From: Heterocephalus glaber
Lineage: Eukaryota > Chordata > Mammalia > Rodentia > Bathyergidae
NCBI RefSeq assembly: GCF_000247695.1
Contig: NW_004624776.1
Span: forward strand, 11,932,574 to 11,996,573
DNA: 64,000 bases
Direction of reading: 5' to 3'
Shown here: piece after piece, positions 40,015 through 50,382 of the stretch
Position numbering within the stretch: position 1 is the stretch's first letter
Layout: every line of letters starts with the position of its first letter
Made by a program: the position numbers and the translations under genes
Notes under the pieces: model-generated
What the model saw: only the letters and a program-made list of their open reading frames with translations
What the model was told of the DNA's origin: nothing
The model's database searches: none

Positions 40015-40250
40015 TTTCCAGTTACCTTTTGCTGTCGATTTTAACTCAGAGGCACTATTCTGTTTTATTTTAACTTTCTAAAATATGTTGAAACCTGATT
40101 TTGCTCCCAACATGCTGATAGCTTGGGTGAATGTCCGTATGTACTTATAGAAAATATGTATTCACAGCTGTTAGGTACAATATCTGCACATCATGGCAAG
40201 TTTATTTATTCTGTCGTTCAGATCCTTAATAAATTTTGTTCTGTCAGCTA

Positions 40251-40689
40251 CAGAGATAGCATAAATTTTTTTTAAAAAAACTTCCCTTTAGGATTGTGAT
40301 TTTATTTCTTCTCCCTACTTGTTTTTAACCTATAATTAAAACTTAAATTCTTTGAGGATAACTCAGACACCCTGGTATAGAGAACAGAAAGTGAATGACC
40401 TCTACACTTACAAAACTGGCAGCAACTGCTTCAACTAATTATTAGCCAAAATTTAATATCACCTATCTTAAGAATAAAATCATTTTTATTGATGCCCTCC
40501 AAAGGTTAATTGGGTCATATTCATAACCCCAGAGTGCAGACCAATTTGTTTAATTACTCAAAAGTACATTTTGCAACTAATTCATACTGCTGGGCAGTAT
40601 GGGGAAAGTAACAATCCTCTATCATACATTTCACAGACAAATTACTGGCAGTTTTCTACAAAACTGTAATACTAATTTTTCTAAATTAA
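40251..40689. other. Noncoding stretch, nothing recognised
   Basis: No gene or confident repeat seen. Confidence 0.4.
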
Positions 40690-40699
40690 AATTACCTTG

Positions 40700-40790
40700 A
40701 GCCAGGGATTCAGCTCAGTGGTGCTGCCGCCTGCCTCCCAAGCACAAGGTCCTGAGTTCAAAGCCCGGTACCACAAAAAAAAAAAAAAAA
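40700..40790 (+). mobile_element. ID SINE, plus strand
   Basis: agccagggattcagctcagtggtgctgccgcctgcc ... gagttcaaagcccggtaccac with a tail of about 17 A. An exact 10-bp duplication, aattaccttg with one variant first base, flanks it at 40690-40699 and 40791-40800. Confidence 0.9.
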
Positions 40791-40800
40791 AATTACCTTG

Positions 40801-41129
40801 GTCCTGCTCTCTGGCACAAAAAAGACAAATCTCATCTCACTTTTCAATGGCTGTGGCACTGTCCTACTGAGCCAAAACATCTCCAGACTCACTGTCCCAC
40901 ATGCTACAGACAGCCACCATTGGTATGAGCACCTGTCCAAAAAGCCATGACCACCCTTTGCTCTAGCAGAATCTTTGACAATCTGGCTAAGCACCTGTTC
41001 TCACTGCCAAACGTATGGAAAAAGCTTGCATGCAAGTAGTCTCAGAACTCAGGTATAGAATCAGCCTTCCTGAGTTGTCAATGAGGTGTTACACCTCCCA
41101 GTTTGGATCTGGCACCTCCAAGGTACCTT
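40801..41129. other. Noncoding stretch, nothing recognised
   Basis: No gene seen. A 78-codon minus frame at 40758-40994 runs into the ID tail and is not a gene. Confidence 0.4.
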
Positions 41130-41600
41130 CTGTTTCCCCATCTATAGCAGCACATCACAGTGATCTCCCTACTCTGTAATTACACCATCAGCCCCTTGAG
41201 GACAGGAAGGTCTGGTTCATCCAGATAGCCACAGGACCTAGCAATGCCTAGCGTATACACACCCTCCTTCTACTCTTGCACCCTACAATCTACTCTCATA
41301 GCAGTGCTAGCGATCCTTTGTAGTCAAGGTCAAATGACACCACCGCCTTGCTGAAAACCTTGCAATGGCCTTCCATTTCAGAACAATCCAAAGTGCCACC
41401 ATAGTCTATTTGGCCCTGTGTGAACTGGCTCCTTCCTGCTGCTACTCAAGGGCCTCAAGGATGCACTTACTGTTCCTCCCCAACAATACTCTTTGCCAAA
41501 ATATCTGCCTGGCTGGTTGACTCACTCCTTCACTTTCATTCACTTCTGTTCAAAGGTCACCTTCTCTGAGTCTTTCTGTCCTCACCCGCTTTAGCTTTGG
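41130..41600 (+). mobile_element. L2 LINE fragments, plus strand
   Basis: Two L2 blocks: an end block (catcagccccttgaggacaggaaggtctgg ... aggacctagcaatgcctagc) and a body block (accttgcaatggccttccatttcag, gccctgtgtgaactggctcc, aaaggtcaccttctctgagtc). They appear out of order, so two insertions or a rearrangement. Confidence 0.7.
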
Positions 41601-41614
41601 AGGGTGGGGGTGTT

Positions 41615-41808
41615 CTGTTTTGTGGTATCAGGGGTTGAACCCATGGCATCTGCATTGAGCTACAGGCCTTTTTCTTTTCTTTTCATTTTATCTAGAGACA
41701 GGGCTTCAAGTTGTTAAGTTACTGAGGCTGGGCTTCACTTTGTAATCCTCCTCCTGCCACCGCTTCCCAGAGTGTTGGGATTACAGGTATGTGCCACTAC
41801 CCTGGGTT
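41615..41808 (-). mobile_element. Composite B1-ID dimer SINE, minus strand
   Basis: ID part (gtggtatcaggggttgaaccc ... gcattgagctacagg), a T-rich linker, then a reversed B1 part (tagagacagggcttcaag ... gggattacaggtatgtgccactaccctggg). Confidence 0.75.
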
Positions 41809-41913
41809 ATTTTACATTCTTTACAGCCATTACTACAACACCTATTTACACATTTATCATCTCCTCCACTAGAGAATGTGAGCCCCACAAGACAAAAAAC
41901 TTATCCTCCAAAA

Positions 41914-42143
41914 CAGGGGCCAGTAATTTTTGTATTAAGGGCTAGATAGTAACTATTTCATACTTTGTGGGTTGGATAGTCTCTGTTGCCAGAACTCAAT
42001 TCTAATCAGCTCTGCTCTGTGCATTAAAGCCACTACACACAATGCATAAACGAATGAGCATGTCTGTGTTCCAACAGTTTTCTTTACAAAATCAAGCAAA
42101 AAGCCAGATTTGGTCCACAGGCTACTGTTGGCCAACTTCTGCT
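41914..42143. mobile_element. hAT-Charlie/MER-type non-autonomous DNA transposon
   Basis: caggggccagtaatttttgtattaagggctagatagtaactatttcatactttgtggg ... tctgtgttccaacagttttctttac ... cagatttggtccacaggctactgttggccaacttctg follows a common MER-type element end to end. The termini are a degraded inverted repeat. Subfamily not assigned. Confidence 0.7.
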
Positions 42144-42215
42144 ATAGAATAAGCCGGGCACTGAGCACACTGACTTTAAATTAATCAGTCATCCCTCTTT
42201 GGTCTCTAAAGATAT

Positions 42216-42622
42216 TGATAGGTCTCCCACCACCTCAGCAGCTATTAAGTATAGTAGCTGCCCTCTTCCTATGGTGCCTTGCCCCCTCCCCTGTGTGACA
42301 TCATGCCAAGATGGTTGCTCCCACCAAAGAACAAACCCTTCTTCCCAGCATGCCCCTGTTCCCACCTAGACAGTAACCTAATACTCGCTCACCTCCTACC
42401 AACTAGTGACATCACCGGCTCCTCCATTCCCTAGTCACTACCTCACTCAAACCCGCCTCAGCCCCTACAAGCCCCACCCCAGTCTCTATAAAAGACTCTC
42501 CCTGCCCTGGCCATATTGCCTTTGTCTCTCCTTTGTTCAGAGACAGCCCGGCAGATCTATTCCCCTAATAAAGGCTTGTTGTGGCCTGGTCTGGTCTTGG
42601 TCTTCGGCCCTTTTACCTGACA
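42216..42622 (+). mobile_element. Solo LTR of an endogenous retrovirus, with exact 5-bp target duplication
   Basis: The segment of 407 bases begins TGATAG and ends CTGACA, with gatat immediately before (42211-42215) and after (42623-42627). It contains tctctataaaagact (TATA box, about 42482), then the polyadenylation signal aataaa (about 42566) and a GT/T-rich stretch (cttgttgtggcctgg) as expected for U3-R-U5. No internal viral sequence adjoins it, so it is a solo LTR left by recombination. The layout fits a class I (gammaretrovirus-like) or ERVL LTR; the family is not identified. Confidence 0.85.
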
Positions 42623-42627
42623 GATAT

Positions 42628-44371
42628 CCTTTACTAACAGCGTAAAATACTGGCACTCCAAGTACATCAAAAGCAGTAACATCAAACTTGCATCTGAGAT
42701 CAATATTTCTGAATGGCTGAAGGATATGCGACGCATTCATTCTTACCATTAGAAAATACATAAACCATGTTCATTTGACCCTCTGCAGGACTGTCTTTGA
42801 AGTTGCATTTTCACTTAGCTCAAAGACATTATAATAACTGGCCTTAGAAGAACCACTGTTGTTATATGTACTATCATAACAACACTGACAGCGTCACCTA
42901 CTATACCTTTCAGTGTAACTAACACCAAACCCCAAGTGTAAAATCAGAGAATACAGTAAGGAGAGGATCTGATATGTTCTTCATGGATGGTGAAAACTAA
43001 AACACAAAGCTAAGGATGGCTCCCTTTCACTATGGGCATCGGGATGCTCAGGCAATGTTCCTAGTCGGCCTGGGGCAGTGACTAGTAGCACCGCAAATAC
43101 CCATGTCCTCTCTTCTCTGGAGGTTCCTAGCTGAACTACATTTTCCAGCCCAAACTAGGTTAAGAGAGGCCACGTTCCAGCACAGCTCATGAAGCGCGAG
43201 GCGACGTGTGCTGGCTCATAAAAACCTCCTGCAGGATTCTGCTCTCATCCCCTGCCCCTTCAGCTGAACCAAGCAGGTTTCCAGTCCCTACAGGAGGCTG
43301 AGTCACAAGGTGGAAAAGGGCTGATGACAGAGCAATCTCGAGGAAGCAAACCCCACAAGGAAGAAGACTACACAGGTAGTCTTGGAGTTACTGAGGCACT
43401 TAGCTCTCATATGTACAATGCTGGCCATGGATACCTGACCCTTATCAGAGGCAGAGGTCTACTGTTTTCATTTCTAGTCTTCATATACTTTTGAGTCTCA
43501 CTATTTATAGGTAACTTTTTATTTTGAGTATTTCCTACAAGCTAATTCAGATATTCATTTAATCAAGGTCAAGCAGAGATAAGCCTCTACTGATTATGGT
43601 CAATAAAATCTTAAGCATTTCAGAGAATAAACATCTGGATAAAGTATCTGTGCCATTTAAACATAACTCTACTTATAACCTTTACTTATACACAAGTTGA
43701 TCTAAGATATGTGTCCAAAAAGAGATAGGATGCTCAGTAAATATTAAAATGCAGAGCAATATTTTTTGTCTAAATTAAGACTGATAATCATTAGAAAACA
43801 AATACAGTACACTAAGAAAGAAAATCACAAATTTCTCAACTGTCTGGCAAGAAAAAGTTAACTGTACACATAGCTTAGTGAAATAAAGTTGTCCTAAACC
43901 TTTCAGTGTCTGACCCCTATACAATTCTTTTAGGTGATGTCTAAGTTTTGTGGCTTCCATAATTTTTTGTGGGACAGTATGTCAAAAATGAAGGAAGTTT
44001 TTAATTAAGCTTATGTGATATAATAGAAAACAGCAGAGAAGGTATAAAATTTTCAATTACAGCTCAGTTATAAACTTCATTATCATTGATATATCTTGAA
44101 ACGGTAAATTGCAATGCCACATTTTGAAAAGAAGTAACATCTTAATAATCATCCTCACTGGACTATCTCAAAGAACAATTTAATTGCAGTAAAGCCTTGG
44201 GAAACAACATTGGTTGCACTATATAATTAAAATCTGATAATAGGTGACTGGGGAGTAGGGGGCCAGTACTGTGTACTTCTGGGTTTTTAAATATTAAAAA
44301 AAATAGGATAATTCTAACAGATGTACAAAAATGGACACAAATACTATGAAAAACCAAGAATGGGATGTTTT
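42628..44371. other. Noncoding stretch, one coding-like patch and a possible ancient repeat
   Basis: No gene I can defend. About 42640-42790 reads for some 50 codons on minus in a protein-like way but without a clean exon (see findings). About 43120-43260 (gttaagagaggccacg ... gctcataaaaacctcctgcaggat) resembles a widespread ancient repeat. The rest is unassigned. Confidence 0.4.
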
Positions 44372-44387
44372 AAAATTCTACAGGGTT

Positions 44388-44612
44388 CATAATTTTTAAA
44401 ATTATGAGAAAAGGAAAAAATGGAAACAAAGTCTTTGTAAATAGGGAAGGGTGGAAGGGGTGAAGGGAGGGCAGGGAATGGGGAAAAAATAAGAACCAAG
44501 ATGCATCACGTACAGGTACAAGATCCCAATAATAAATGTAAATGTGTTGTATACCTAACATGTACCAATAAAAGAATTTAAGGGAAAAAAAATAAAGTAA
44601 TAAAGCTAAAAA
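44388..44612 (+). mobile_element. Young 5'-truncated L1 tail with long target duplication
   Basis: A 225-base L1 3' end (gaagggtgg.aggggtgaagggaggg, aagaaccaagatgcatcacg, aataaatgtaaatgtgttgtatacctaacatgtaccaataaaag, A-rich end). Flanks aaaattctacagggtt (44372-44387) and aaaattctacggggtt (44613-44628) match at 15 of 16 positions. Confidence 0.85.
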
Positions 44613-44652
44613 AAAATTCTACGGGGTTGGTTATAAAATAAAATGTTTCTCT

Positions 44653-44744
44653 TGGGGCCAGGGATTTAGCTCAGTGGTTCTGCCGCCTGCCTCGCAAGCA
44701 CAAGGACCCGAGTTCGATCTCCGGTACCAAAAAAATAAAATAAA
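44653..44744 (+). mobile_element. ID SINE, plus strand
   Basis: tggggccagggatttagctcagtggttctgccgcctgcctcgcaagcacaagg ... gagttcgatctccggtacc plus an A-rich tail. The exact flanks aataaaatgtttctct (44637-44652, 44745-44760) give a 16-bp target duplication. Confidence 0.95.
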
Positions 44745-44760
44745 AATAAAATGTTTCTCT

Positions 44761-45040
44761 ACTTATCATAAAAATGGGCATGTGCCCTATATTAGAAAAG
44801 TATACTCTTCTAAAATTAAGCTCATACATTTGAAGAGATGGAAAAATCAGTATCTCCTCCATTATTCTAAGGTATGCAGCAGTGTATCTCAGAACGACAT
44901 AAATTTAAGTGTAACTTGCTCCCTTTCTCTCTTCACCACCTTTCTGGTCAATGTCATCCCTCAGTGTGGGCTTCAGTTTCTTCCATGTGTCACAGAAAGC
45001 AACTTAAATTCACGAGAATGTGGCCAGGCAGATTTACAAG
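44761..45040. other. Noncoding stretch, nothing recognised
   Basis: No gene seen; a 158-codon frame at 44674-45150 reads through an ID and a B1 and is an artefact of their lack of stops. Confidence 0.5.
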
Positions 45041-45210
45041 ATGCCAGGCATGGTAATGCAGGCCTGTTATCCCAGCACTCTGGGAGGCTGAGGCAGGAGG
45101 ATCACAAGTTTGAGCCCAGCCTGGGCAACCTAAGGACTTACCCGGCATAACTCAGTATTGAGGCGCTGGGTGCGCTATCTAGTACCACAAAAAAAAAAAA
45201 AAAAAAAAAA
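45041..45210 (+). mobile_element. Composite B1-ID dimer SINE, plus strand
   Basis: B1 part (atgccaggcatggtaatgcaggcctgttatcccagcactctgggagg ... gcctgggcaacc) joined to a rearranged ID-like part (gcataactcagtattgagg ... tctagtaccac) with a tail of more than 20 A. The flanks agatttacaag and aaattacaaag look like a degraded target duplication. Confidence 0.75.
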
Positions 45211-45221
45211 AAATTACAAAG

Positions 45222-45866
45222 CCACTTCAGAGCTGAAATCTGCCTTGGTACTACCCTTCACAGGACCACAGTACAATGAATGCACAATAAAATAGGCAAA
45301 AATAAAGAACCTTGTTACATACATATTCTGAAGGGCTGAAAAATAAGTGTAGTATTTGTAGGGAAAAATGCGTCAGATTAGATTTTCTAAAATACATTCA
45401 TATAGTATCCTATTGTATAACAATGAGTCAAAACACATGACATTTTTAGTCAATGTAAAAATATTTTCGAGTACTTACCATGTGCAAAGAACGCACCATT
45501 TCATGCACTTAACTGATAAAATATGGTCATACAGATTCTAGTTCATAGGCAATCACATTCATACACATTCACACTGCAATATAATTTCAACTGAGCTGTC
45601 TGTGTGCACAAAATGTGTAACAACTCTCAATGAAAGCAAGCTATGAGATGAACTAAAATGGAACTGCTGCAGCATGGTAATAAAGTCTTCAGCATGTACT
45701 AGAGCAACTTTTAAACATTCAGTCTGGTTTTCAATGCCAGAAAACAGAAGTACTCAAGGCTCAAAGATCACAAAGACTGTGGAAAGAGGACGAATGGGAG
45801 AAGGCAGTAAGTGTCATCCCTGAACTAAGGTGAAGACTGAAGCAATGTTCTTTCCACAACAAAAAT
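45222..45866. other. AT-rich noncoding stretch, nothing recognised
   Basis: No gene or confident repeat seen. Confidence 0.4.
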
Positions 45867-45876
45867 ACAGAACAGG

Positions 45877-45966
45877 GCCCGGGATTTAGTGGTTCCAACG
45901 CCTGCCTCCCAAGCGCAAGGTCCTGAGTTCAATCCCCAATACCAAAAAAAAAATTTTTTAAAAACC
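45877..45966 (+). mobile_element. ID SINE, plus strand, with A-box deletion
   Basis: gcccgggatttagtggttccaacgcctgcctccc ... gagttcaatccccaatacc plus a tail. Compared with its relatives it lacks the ctcag of tagctcagtgg, inside the Pol III A box. The 10-bp flanks acagaacagg (45867-45876, 45967-45976) are exact. Confidence 0.9.
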
Positions 45967-45976
45967 ACAGAACAGG

Positions 45977-46574
45977 TCATCTGACCAGAAGAACACACAT
46001 CTGGATACTGGGTACACAGCATGCTGTCTGGTTCCTGCTCACAAAAACTTTGTAAGCTAAAGAACGAGACCACCTGTCCTGTTTTACCTCACTACAATAC
46101 AGGCTACTCATCGCGAATCTGAAAATACAAACTCCAACCTTTTTGAGCATCAATATGATGCCACAATTCCCCACCACAGAACTTTGTTTCATGCACAAAA
46201 TTACAGTGTATGAAATTATCTTGAAGCCACATGTATAGGAAATATAAATGAATTTTGTGCTTAGGCCTGGGTTTCAGACAAAGATTCATTATGTGTGTGT
46301 AAATATGCCAAAAACCAAAACAATTTGGTCCCAAAACATTTTGGATTAAGGATCCAACCTGTATAAGCTTTCTGAAGGCAGAAGCTTGATCATATAAAAC
46401 ACTTCTAACACCAGTAACCAGCAGAGTGCCTCAGGCACAGGTATTCAAACACTGTTGTAATTCTGTCTTGTACTATCTTCCAATATTCCATGATCCCCAG
46501 AGTGGAGTTCCTCACAGTCCTGTGAAGCGAGGCCTACCAAAAAGTTTTAGGTCACTAGAAGCATGAGATACGTT
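45977..46574. other. Noncoding stretch, nothing recognised
   Basis: No gene seen. Minus frames near 46100-46330 lack splice context. Confidence 0.4.
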
Positions 46575-46806
46575 GGCTCTTCAATCCTTTCCCTTTTTCT
46601 CCTTCACAACCCAGCCACGAGGCCACCTGTTCTGCTCCACCATATATATATGCTCCTGCCACAAAGTGCTTCCTAGCTGTAGGCCCAAAAATAACAGAGC
46701 AAATAAGTCATGTATTAAAACCTCCAAAACCGAGCCAAAATAAAACTTTGCTCTCTGTAAGCTGGTTATCTCAGGTATTTCCTACAGCAATGGAAAGGTA
46801 ACAAAC
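46575..46806 (+). mobile_element. MaLR-type LTR fragment, plus strand
   Basis: The 3' part of a MaLR LTR: ccacctgttctgctccaccat, gccaaaataaaactttgctctctgtaagctggttatctcaggtatttcctacagcaatgg. The 5' half is missing or too diverged to read. Confidence 0.7.
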
Positions 46807-48950
46807 AATGACAAAAAAGGAACATAAATCAAAAAACCAAAAAAGGAAAAATGTAAAATAAAATGGTTAAAAGGTTCAAGCAAACACAACAGAAGAGATC
46901 TTTGGATTAATTTTAAGATGATTCTACCAGAAGGCTGGAGATCACCGTAATAGCAAGCCCCAGGTAAAATTCCAGAAAGTACAAAGCTGAGAAATGATTC
47001 CAGACACTCAACTCACAGCCCTGGCCTAGAACTTGAAAAATGAGAAAACACCCTGGGATACTGAGATACCTAAAATTTTAGAAAGAAAAAAGAAATGAAA
47101 GAAAAGAGCTAACCTCCAAAGAACAGACTCAGATCTAGGCAAAGAGAAGGAATGGCAGGGCTGGCCATTTAGAGTGAAATTTAGAGTGAAATCTGAGGCG
47201 GAAAAATTCTAATCTAAGGACATCTACCAAGACAGGAGGACAGGCTCTGACAAAACAAATGAACAAAGCTGGTCCTGAGGTCAATGAAGAGAAGGTCCTG
47301 ATGGAGAGCATTCACCAGAAGGAAAACAGGACAGCAAAGGAGGGCCAGCTGGCCACAAGGATAGTACCTCCTCAAGGAGCGAACCCAAGGAAAGGCAAGG
47401 CCAGGCCAGAGGAAGCCACCCTGCAAAGGACTAGCCAGTCCTAAGAAAAGCATGTCTTCAGAAAAGAAGAAAAGAGTATTCTTCAAAAATACATTTTAAA
47501 AACATAAAAGTCACTGCTTAGAAAATAAAATCAGCCCGTACGAAATGTCCCTCTCAACTTAATGCTCTTTTTTCCTTCCTCATAATCAAGTTTTAAAAAG
47601 AATGGCCTGCCCTGACTGGCTTCCCTCCCTCCCTTACCCCCCTCACTCTCTAATCCATACCAATAATCCGTGCCAAAATCACTAATTATATGAAAAAGCT
47701 AAGTCCAACAGAAGCCTTTAAACCACTGCCTATCGGGACCACTCTCCGCATCCTCTCCTTGTTTCTGTACTAGCACTGGATCATGCTCAAAGCTCTCTCT
47801 GTGAAAACAAAAAGCAAACAGCTCCCCTGGTACCCTCCTCCCTGTCACCACCCTTTACCACCACCAAACTTCTTGAGTGAGGCTGTCTTACCCCTGGAGC
47901 TCCCCTTCCCAACTCCCACTCACTGTCCCCCCCGCAACTGACCTTCTGGCCCCAATCCCCATCAGTGTTGTCACTGCTCTTCCTGTACTGTTACTAAGGA
48001 CCTCCCAGCTCCCAAGCACTCCCTCTTGCCTTAGGTTCCCTTGGTCACAATGACCTCCTCCTCCTCCTCAGTCTCAGGGCATGTACCTTTCAATACAGCC
48101 GGATTTGGGTCCTGGGTGCTCTAGAGGTCCTCAGGGCTCATTCTATCCCAATTTTCCCTACTCCATGCTTGCTCCTTGAATAACCTCATCTACTCCTGCA
48201 GCTCCATTAACAAGGCAAAGATTCCTAAACTTTCTCTGTTCATTGCACTTTGGTCTCAGACCAAAAGAAATGTCTGAGTTATGAAACTTAACAAGTGAAA
48301 TAATTTTATATGCTAATAATTTAGTACCCATTTGAAAAAAACATACAACTGAGAAAACAAAACTTTCATTTCATTCTTAAATAATCATAGATATTTGCTA
48401 ATTAGTACATACACACCTGTTGAGCACTGCACAATTTCCCAAATCTTGAAGTCACACTAGAAACTACCACCCTCTTTCTGGTTCCCCACAGATTCTCACA
48501 TGGTGCAATAACCACCAAAAAAACCTTCTTTACCAAGCTGAAGTCAAACAGTGTGATATAATTGAGAAACTTGACGATCATGGGAGTAGTTTCCAGAATT
48601 AGACAGATGTGAATCACTGTGGTTTCCTCAACAGTTTAAGATATGCCTAACTCTGAATTTGTAGCTTATCTCAGGTGCTGTCTGGGAACTGTGCTGCTAA
48701 GGACTCTCAAATTTGTGACTGGAGTCCAGACATCTCCTGATATCCAGATCCCTCATATAGTCAAAGGAACATTAAGTCCCACAGGCACCTAAAACTTATC
48801 CTGGCCAAGTATGGCCCATCATCTACATGCATGCTACTGACCACTCCTGAGCATGGCGCTGTGACACAACAACCAACCAGAACAGGGCACTGCCCTAAAA
48901 GCCTTGCTCCCTGAGACCCCACCTCACACACACACACTCATCCAAAGACT
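46807..48950. other. Noncoding stretch, pyrimidine-rich in part
   Basis: No gene seen. About 47560-48200 is C/T-rich with L2-like phrasing but no block I would name. Frames at 47214-47486 (both strands) are purine/pyrimidine-biased and not protein-like. Confidence 0.4.
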
Positions 48951-49500
48951 AAGTCCCAGAGACTCTCCTTCCTCAAATTTCCCTCCTTCCACCTTCTAAT
49001 CCACTCCTCCAAAGGCCAAACTGACCATGTTCATCTGCTCAGAAGTCTTCAGCCATCACATACTGCCAACTGATGAGTCCAAACCCCATGCAACACTGGA
49101 AAGATGTAGCTGGCAGACAGCCCCTAATGACTCTCCTGTCTCCCTTCTTGCCACTTCCCTGCTCATACTCCCTTCGCATTCCCAAGCTGAACTTGTACTG
49201 TTCCAGTTGCTCCCACACACCATCTCCCTGACTAGCTCTTTGGACCCTCCCTCTTCAACTCAGATTCTGAAATTCCTTCTCAAGTACTTCCTCATCCCTC
49301 AGAACACCCTCTAACCTTGTCTGTGGTCCTCCTTCCTGTAGCTAGCCCCTCCTGTAACCAACGGTTAGAAAGACTGAGGCCTGAACTCAGCAACAAGCTC
49401 ATCGGGGCTACAGAGAGATCTGTCTTATTTATCACAGTGTCCCCAGCACAAGGGACAAACTCTCTGTCAGTGTGCTGAAGGATTAAAACAAATGAATGAA
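48951..49500 (+). mobile_element. L2 LINE 3' region, plus strand
   Basis: tcatctgctcagaagtcttcagccatcac, cttgccacttccctgctcatactcccttcgcattcc, and an end block with atctgtcttatttatcacagtgtccccagcac, then aaacaaatgaatgaatgg. The 95-codon frame at 49027-49314 belongs to it. Confidence 0.75.
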
Positions 49501-50037
49501 TGGACTGGCTCGTTCAGGAGGCTCACCAGTCCCTCACCCATTACTACCTCTATCACAGCACTTCTCATTCTGCATTGTAATTGTCTGTCTCAGTTGATAA
49601 TGAACATCTTGAAAGCTCTCATCTCTTATTTCTACAACCCTAGGGATTAAAATAGTGCCTGGTACTTTAAAGGCATTCACTAAATGGTTTTCAAATATAA
49701 AAGGACATGGAAAATCTGGAAGGATACACCCATGATATTAAGTATGGTTATCCCTGAAGAAAGAAATAGGATTAGAGTGGCAATAATAAGAGGGAAGGGA
49801 AACTAATACTTTTCACCCCCCTTATCTCTATATTTACATTAAATTTCTTTTATAATGTGCATTGTTTACCCATATTGCCAGCATAAGATTAAGTCTAGGT
49901 AAAAAACCAATCTTGAAAAACAGTCCATGGACTGACTAAGCAGCATTTGATTCCAAATGCCCAAAAGTAAAGCCAAAAAACAAAAAATTAACTTTAAAGG
50001 ACTACAGAAAAAGGACTTGGAAGGAAAGGTGAAGCAA
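49501..50037. other. Noncoding stretch, nothing recognised
   Basis: No gene seen. L2-like text may continue to about 49680 (tcttgaaagctctcatctcttatttc, agtgcctggtactttaaaggcattcac). Confidence 0.45.
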
Positions 50038-50170
50038 GACTAGGTACACCCCTGTAATCCCAGCACTTGGGAGGCTGAGGTACAAGGGTTACCATAAATT
50101 CAAGGCCAGCCTGGGCTAAATAGTGCGTTCAAGCCCAGTCTGAACTGCATAGTGAGACTCTATCTAGGGA
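50038..50170 (+). mobile_element. B1-type SINE, plus strand, leading into a GA microsatellite
   Basis: taggtacacccctgtaatcccagcacttgggaggctgagg ... ggccagcctgggctaaatagtgcgttcaagcccagtctgaactgcatagtgagactctatctaggg. Flanks gaaaggtgaagcaa (50024-50037) and gaaaggtgagcaa (50370-50382) enclose SINE, microsatellite and gap, so the GA tract grew from this B1's tail. Confidence 0.85.
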
Positions 50171-50372
50171 CACGGGGAGGGAGAGGGAGGGAGAGGGAGA
50201 GAGAGAGAGAGNNNNNNNNNNNNNNNNNNNNNNNNNNNNNNNNNNNNNNNNNNNNNNNNNNNNNNNNNNNNNNNNNNNNNNNNNNNNNNNNNNNNNNNNN
50301 NNNNNNNNNNNGAGAGGGAGGGAGAGAGAGGGAGGGAGAGGGAGGGGGGGAGAGAGAGAGGGAGAGAGAGAA
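50171..50372 (+). repeat. (GA)n/(GGGA)n microsatellite containing an assembly gap
   Basis: Purine-only sequence of gagagg and gggaga units on both sides of the N block. True length unknown. Frames read across it are artefacts. Confidence 0.9.
50212..50311. other. Assembly gap, 100 N
   Basis: Exactly 100 unknown bases, the usual placeholder for a gap of unknown size, inside the GA tract. Confidence 0.99.
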
Positions 50373-50382
50373 AGGTGAGCAA

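Larger units (their letters stand above)
39421..40250 (-). mobile_element. L1 ORF2 remnant, minus strand, split by an ID and a B1
   Basis: Reverse L1 ORF2: atgttttccattttattaatttctcc, ctggatttaatttgctgttctttcc, cagatccctaaatatttttcaag, tttgacaacgggcaac, then after the B1 agttaccttttgctgtcgattttaac and gttcagatccttaataaattttgtt. The inserts are the ID at 39581-39635 and the B1 at 39870-40014. Confidence 0.7.

Noticed and set aside
44674..45150. 158-codon plus-strand frame
   Set aside because: It starts in an ID and ends in a B1; SINE bodies often lack stops in one frame.
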